This document shows positions 4,620 to 6,002 of a DNA stretch of 6,002 nucleotides, piece after piece. The DNA is taken from the NCBI GenBank assembly GCA_020721025.1, contig DYNO01000186.1:1-6002 (forward strand). The letters are read 5' to 3'. Within the stretch, counting starts at the first letter, position 1. Every line of letters starts with the position of its first letter. The position numbers and the translations under genes are program-made. Under the pieces are notes generated by a model, which did not search any database, was not told the origin of the DNA, and was given only the letters and a program-made list of their open reading frames with translations. Source of the DNA: Thiomargarita sp. (GTDB lineage Bacteria > Pseudomonadota > Gammaproteobacteria > Beggiatoales > Beggiatoaceae).

Positions 4620-5792
4620 TTAGTGTTGTGGTGGGGAAACAGGAGGTTGCGGCGTGCCTTGATAATCCATTTGATAATTCGGTGGCGGATAATTACCCGT
4701 AGCCGCCGGTGCATTTGGATAACCCGTGTTTTGATAATTCACTGGGGGTACTTCCGAAGTCATTGGATAACTTGGCGGTGAATCATTGCCCATAGCTGCC
4801 GGTGCATTTGGATAACCCATGTTTTGATAATTCGCTGGAGGTACTTCCGAAGTCATTGGATAACTTGGCGGTGAATCATTCTCCGATGCTTGTACCTCTT
4901 GTTGATTCATCTGGGGTGGATTGGAAGTCATGGATTCATGAGACGAAACCGGCGGCGTAGGCGGAACAACAGGCTCATTGACCATACTTTCCATCGACAT
5001 TGACGCGGGAGCGACTGTGGATGGCGGGGTAATTTCAAACGTTTGCTGTTGTAAATTCATGCCCGGTGCTTGAGGAGACATGGAAGTTGTCGGCGGTAAT
5101 GGCGGGGCTTCTGAAACCTTTGGAGGCGCAGCACTCACGCGTTGATCTGCGGCAATTCCCAAATTGTCTAACTTTGTTTGTATCCAAGTCCGATGTTCAT
5201 TGTTTAATCCTTTACTTTCCAACGTCTTGCTATAAGCCGTGCGCGCATCATCAAACTTACCTTCTAATACAGCAATGTCCCCTTGTAATTCGGTAAACGC
5301 TGCTTGAAAACTCTTTTTATCCACATCTGTGACTGAAGCGAGAACGTTCTTCGCATCATCCAGTTTATTTTCAGAGAGATACAACCGCGCCTTACGCACT
5401 CGCGCCACATTGACCAATTCCGCTTGACCTTTCCAATCAATCACCCATTGCAAATGCGCATGACTGGAAGATAAATTATTTTCCTCCAAATCTTGCCGTG
5501 CGATCAGTAATTCAGTCATCGCGGCGTAGGTGCTCTGACTGTATTGTGACACCAACGTAGTTGCAATTTGCCGCGCCTGCTCCCCTTGCTTTTTTTCCAA
5601 CATCGCCATCACTTGCTCGTACATTGATGAGGCTTTTTGGGCATTGGCTTCGTTATAATCCTGCCAATATCGCCATCCAAAGAGCAATGTTAAACCCAGC
5701 ACGAGACCCGTAAGGACGGAAGCACCGTTATCGCGCCACCATTTTTTAATTGCCTCAACTTGTTGAAGTTCATCTTGATAATCGTATTCCAC
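4620..5792 (-). CDS. yfgM: YfgM-like ancillary SecYEG translocon subunit with a long proline-rich tail
   Basis: YfgM is an inner-membrane protein with a cytoplasmic N-terminus, one membrane span and a periplasmic TPR-like domain. It associates with SecYEG and PpiD and takes part in handing proteins to periplasmic chaperones. Residues 1-212 match the family in order and length (E. coli about 206): acidic start DYQDELQQVEAIKKWWRDNG, membrane span about 24-42, then helical TPR repeats such as YAAMTELLIARQDLEENN and FQAAFTELQGDIAVLEGKFDDARTAY. Residues 213-390 are an extra low-complexity region rich in Pro, Ser, Met, Gln and Tyr, ending in two 31-residue repeats and a degraded third. No Cys or second membrane span is seen there, so it should be periplasmic. 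The start is GTG, supported by AAAGGG nine bases upstream. It begins the operon with bamB. Usual neighbour hisS is not seen upstream. Confidence 0.9.
   Translation of the reverse strand: MEYDYQDELQQVEAIKKWWRDNGASVLTGLVLGLTLLFGWRYWQDYNEANAQKASSMYEQVMAMLEKKQGEQARQIATTLVSQYSQSTYAAMTELLIARQDLEENNLSSSHAHLQWVIDWKGQAELVNVARVRKARLYLSENKLDDAKNVLASVTDVDKKSFQAAFTELQGDIAVLEGKFDDARTAYSKTLESKGLNNEHRTWIQTKLDNLGIAADQRVSAAPPKVSEAPPLPPTTSMSPQAPGMNLQQQTFEITPPSTVAPASMSMESMVNEPVVPPTPPVSSHESMTSNPPQMNQQEVQASENDSPPSYPMTSEVPPANYQNMGYPNAPAAMGNDSPPSYPMTSEVPPVNYQNTGYPNAPAATGNYPPPNYQMDYQGTPQPPVSPPQH
4698..4883 (-). repeat. Two 93-bp tandem repeats in the yfgM tail
   Basis: Units 4791-4883 and 4698-4790 differ at about 7 of 93 bases. 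Each encodes 31 residues (304-334 and 335-365) of the form NDSPPSYPMTSEVPP-x-NYQN-x-GYPNAPAA. Residues 366-378 (GNYPPPNYQMDYQ) look like a degraded third unit. Whole-codon length and high identity suggest recent duplication within a tolerated, disordered tail. Confidence 0.92.
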
Positions 5793-5801
5793 GCGTGTTT
5801 A

Positions 5802-5807
5802 CCCTTT
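5802..5807 (-). promoter_or_regulatory. Ribosome binding site supporting the GTG start of yfgM
   Basis: AAAGGG on the - strand stands nine bases before the GTG at 5792. The next residues (EYDYQDELQQVEAIKKWW) match the conserved YfgM N-terminus, so this GTG is the likely start. Confidence 0.6.
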
Positions 5808-5916
5808 AGATTGTTATGAGATGAGAATGTGTTTTTTGATGCTCAATCTCATGAGAGCCATCAATCTTGATTTAAAATGAATATTTCGCCGTTCCTAAAA
5901 TCCTTAACAAAAAATT

Positions 5917-5935
5917 ACTTGCCGTCAAGCAGTTG
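5917..5935 (+). repeat. Hairpin resembling the TnpB right-end tip
   Basis: ACTTG-CCG-TCAAGCAGTTG on the + strand matches the tip of the complete element (ACTTG-AGCAA-TCAAGCAGTTG on the - strand) at all 16 bases outside the loop, with a loop two bases shorter. Sequence to its left does not resemble the rest of the right end. It could be a degraded solo end or a MITE-like derivative of the same element family, or a coincidence. It lies 25 bases left of copy 2 of the 33-bp repeat. Confidence 0.4.
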
Positions 5936-5960
5936 GATAATTACAAAAATTTATCCCATC

Positions 5961-5993
5961 AGCAGCTTCTAAACCATTGACAATCATTAACAA
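5961..5993 (+). repeat. 33-bp dispersed repeat, copy 2
   Basis: The sequence is identical to 1320-1352 except for one base (T at 5987). It contains TTGACA at 5977-5982. The bases to its left do not match copy 1. No gene is visible after it because the window ends nine bases later. Confidence 0.75.
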
Positions 5994-6002
5994 TGATAAT
6001 GA
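5989..6002. promoter_or_regulatory. Fur-box-like sequence cut by the window end
   Basis: AACAATGATAATGA matches the first 14 positions of the 19-base Fur consensus at 11 sites; the remainder lies beyond the window. It stands right after repeat copy 2, as the Fur box does after copy 1, offset by about three bases. A gene on its right, outside the window, would be the expected target. Confidence 0.5.

Noticed and set aside
3666..4702. Open frames at 3666-3953 (-) and 4151-4702 (+) within bamB
   Set aside because: Out-of-frame and antisense shadows; BamB explains the coding signal throughout.
4698..4883. Tandem 93-bp repeats as a CRISPR-like array
   Set aside because: The units adjoin without spacers and are in frame with yfgM, so they are coding repeats.
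5838..5862. Imperfect inverted repeat GATGCTC / GAGC(C)ATC upstream of yfgM as a terminator or operator
   Set aside because: It has a bulge, a 10-base loop and no T-tract on the correct side; no regulator site is recognised.

Overview
The window looks like a piece of a gammaproteobacterial chromosome of moderate GC. The yfgM-bamB pair and an SspB ending in the ClpX-binding tail point to Gammaproteobacteria. The coiled-coil/nuclease-fold gene, the dispersed repeats and the TnpB elements resemble what is common in the large sulfur bacteria (Beggiatoa/Thioploca type). That narrower placement is inference only. Usual neighbours are missing: no sspA beside sspB, no der after bamB, and no hisS before yfgM. 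This suggests a rearranged genome.

Layout, left to right. Bases 1-54 are the right end of a TnpB-type (IS200/IS605 superfamily) element whose body lies left of the window. They align without gaps, 43 of 54 bases, to the right end of the complete element further right. Next comes a 5'-truncated dctM (TRAP C4-dicarboxylate permease, C-terminal half only, + strand). A convergent gap follows that holds a 119-bp unit bounded by a perfect 15-bp inverted repeat. Then comes sspB on the - strand. The sspB/tnpB gap carries one copy of a 33-bp dispersed repeat that runs straight into a strong Fur-box match.

Bases 1407 to about 2660 are a TnpB-only element on the - strand. It has an intact RNA-guided nuclease gene and a structured noncoding right end expected to form the omega/reRNA. 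No TnpA transposase gene is present.

From 5792 down to 2664 runs a probable - strand operon. yfgM (SecYEG-associated TPR protein with an unusual repeat-containing proline-rich tail) is followed 5 bp later by bamB (BAM-complex lipoprotein), and 31 bp later by a coiled-coil protein with a PD-(D/E)XK-like core. The first two genes serve outer-membrane protein export and assembly; the role of the third is unknown.

The last 210 bases are noncoding. They carry the yfgM leader, a third hairpin resembling the TnpB right end, and the second copy of the 33-bp repeat, again running into a Fur-box-like sequence cut by the window edge.

The points most worth following are the repeat plus Fur-box pair, the chance that the Fur-type promoter reads antisense into the TnpB guide RNA, the matched right ends of two TnpB elements (one beside the broken dctM), and the YfgM tail repeats.
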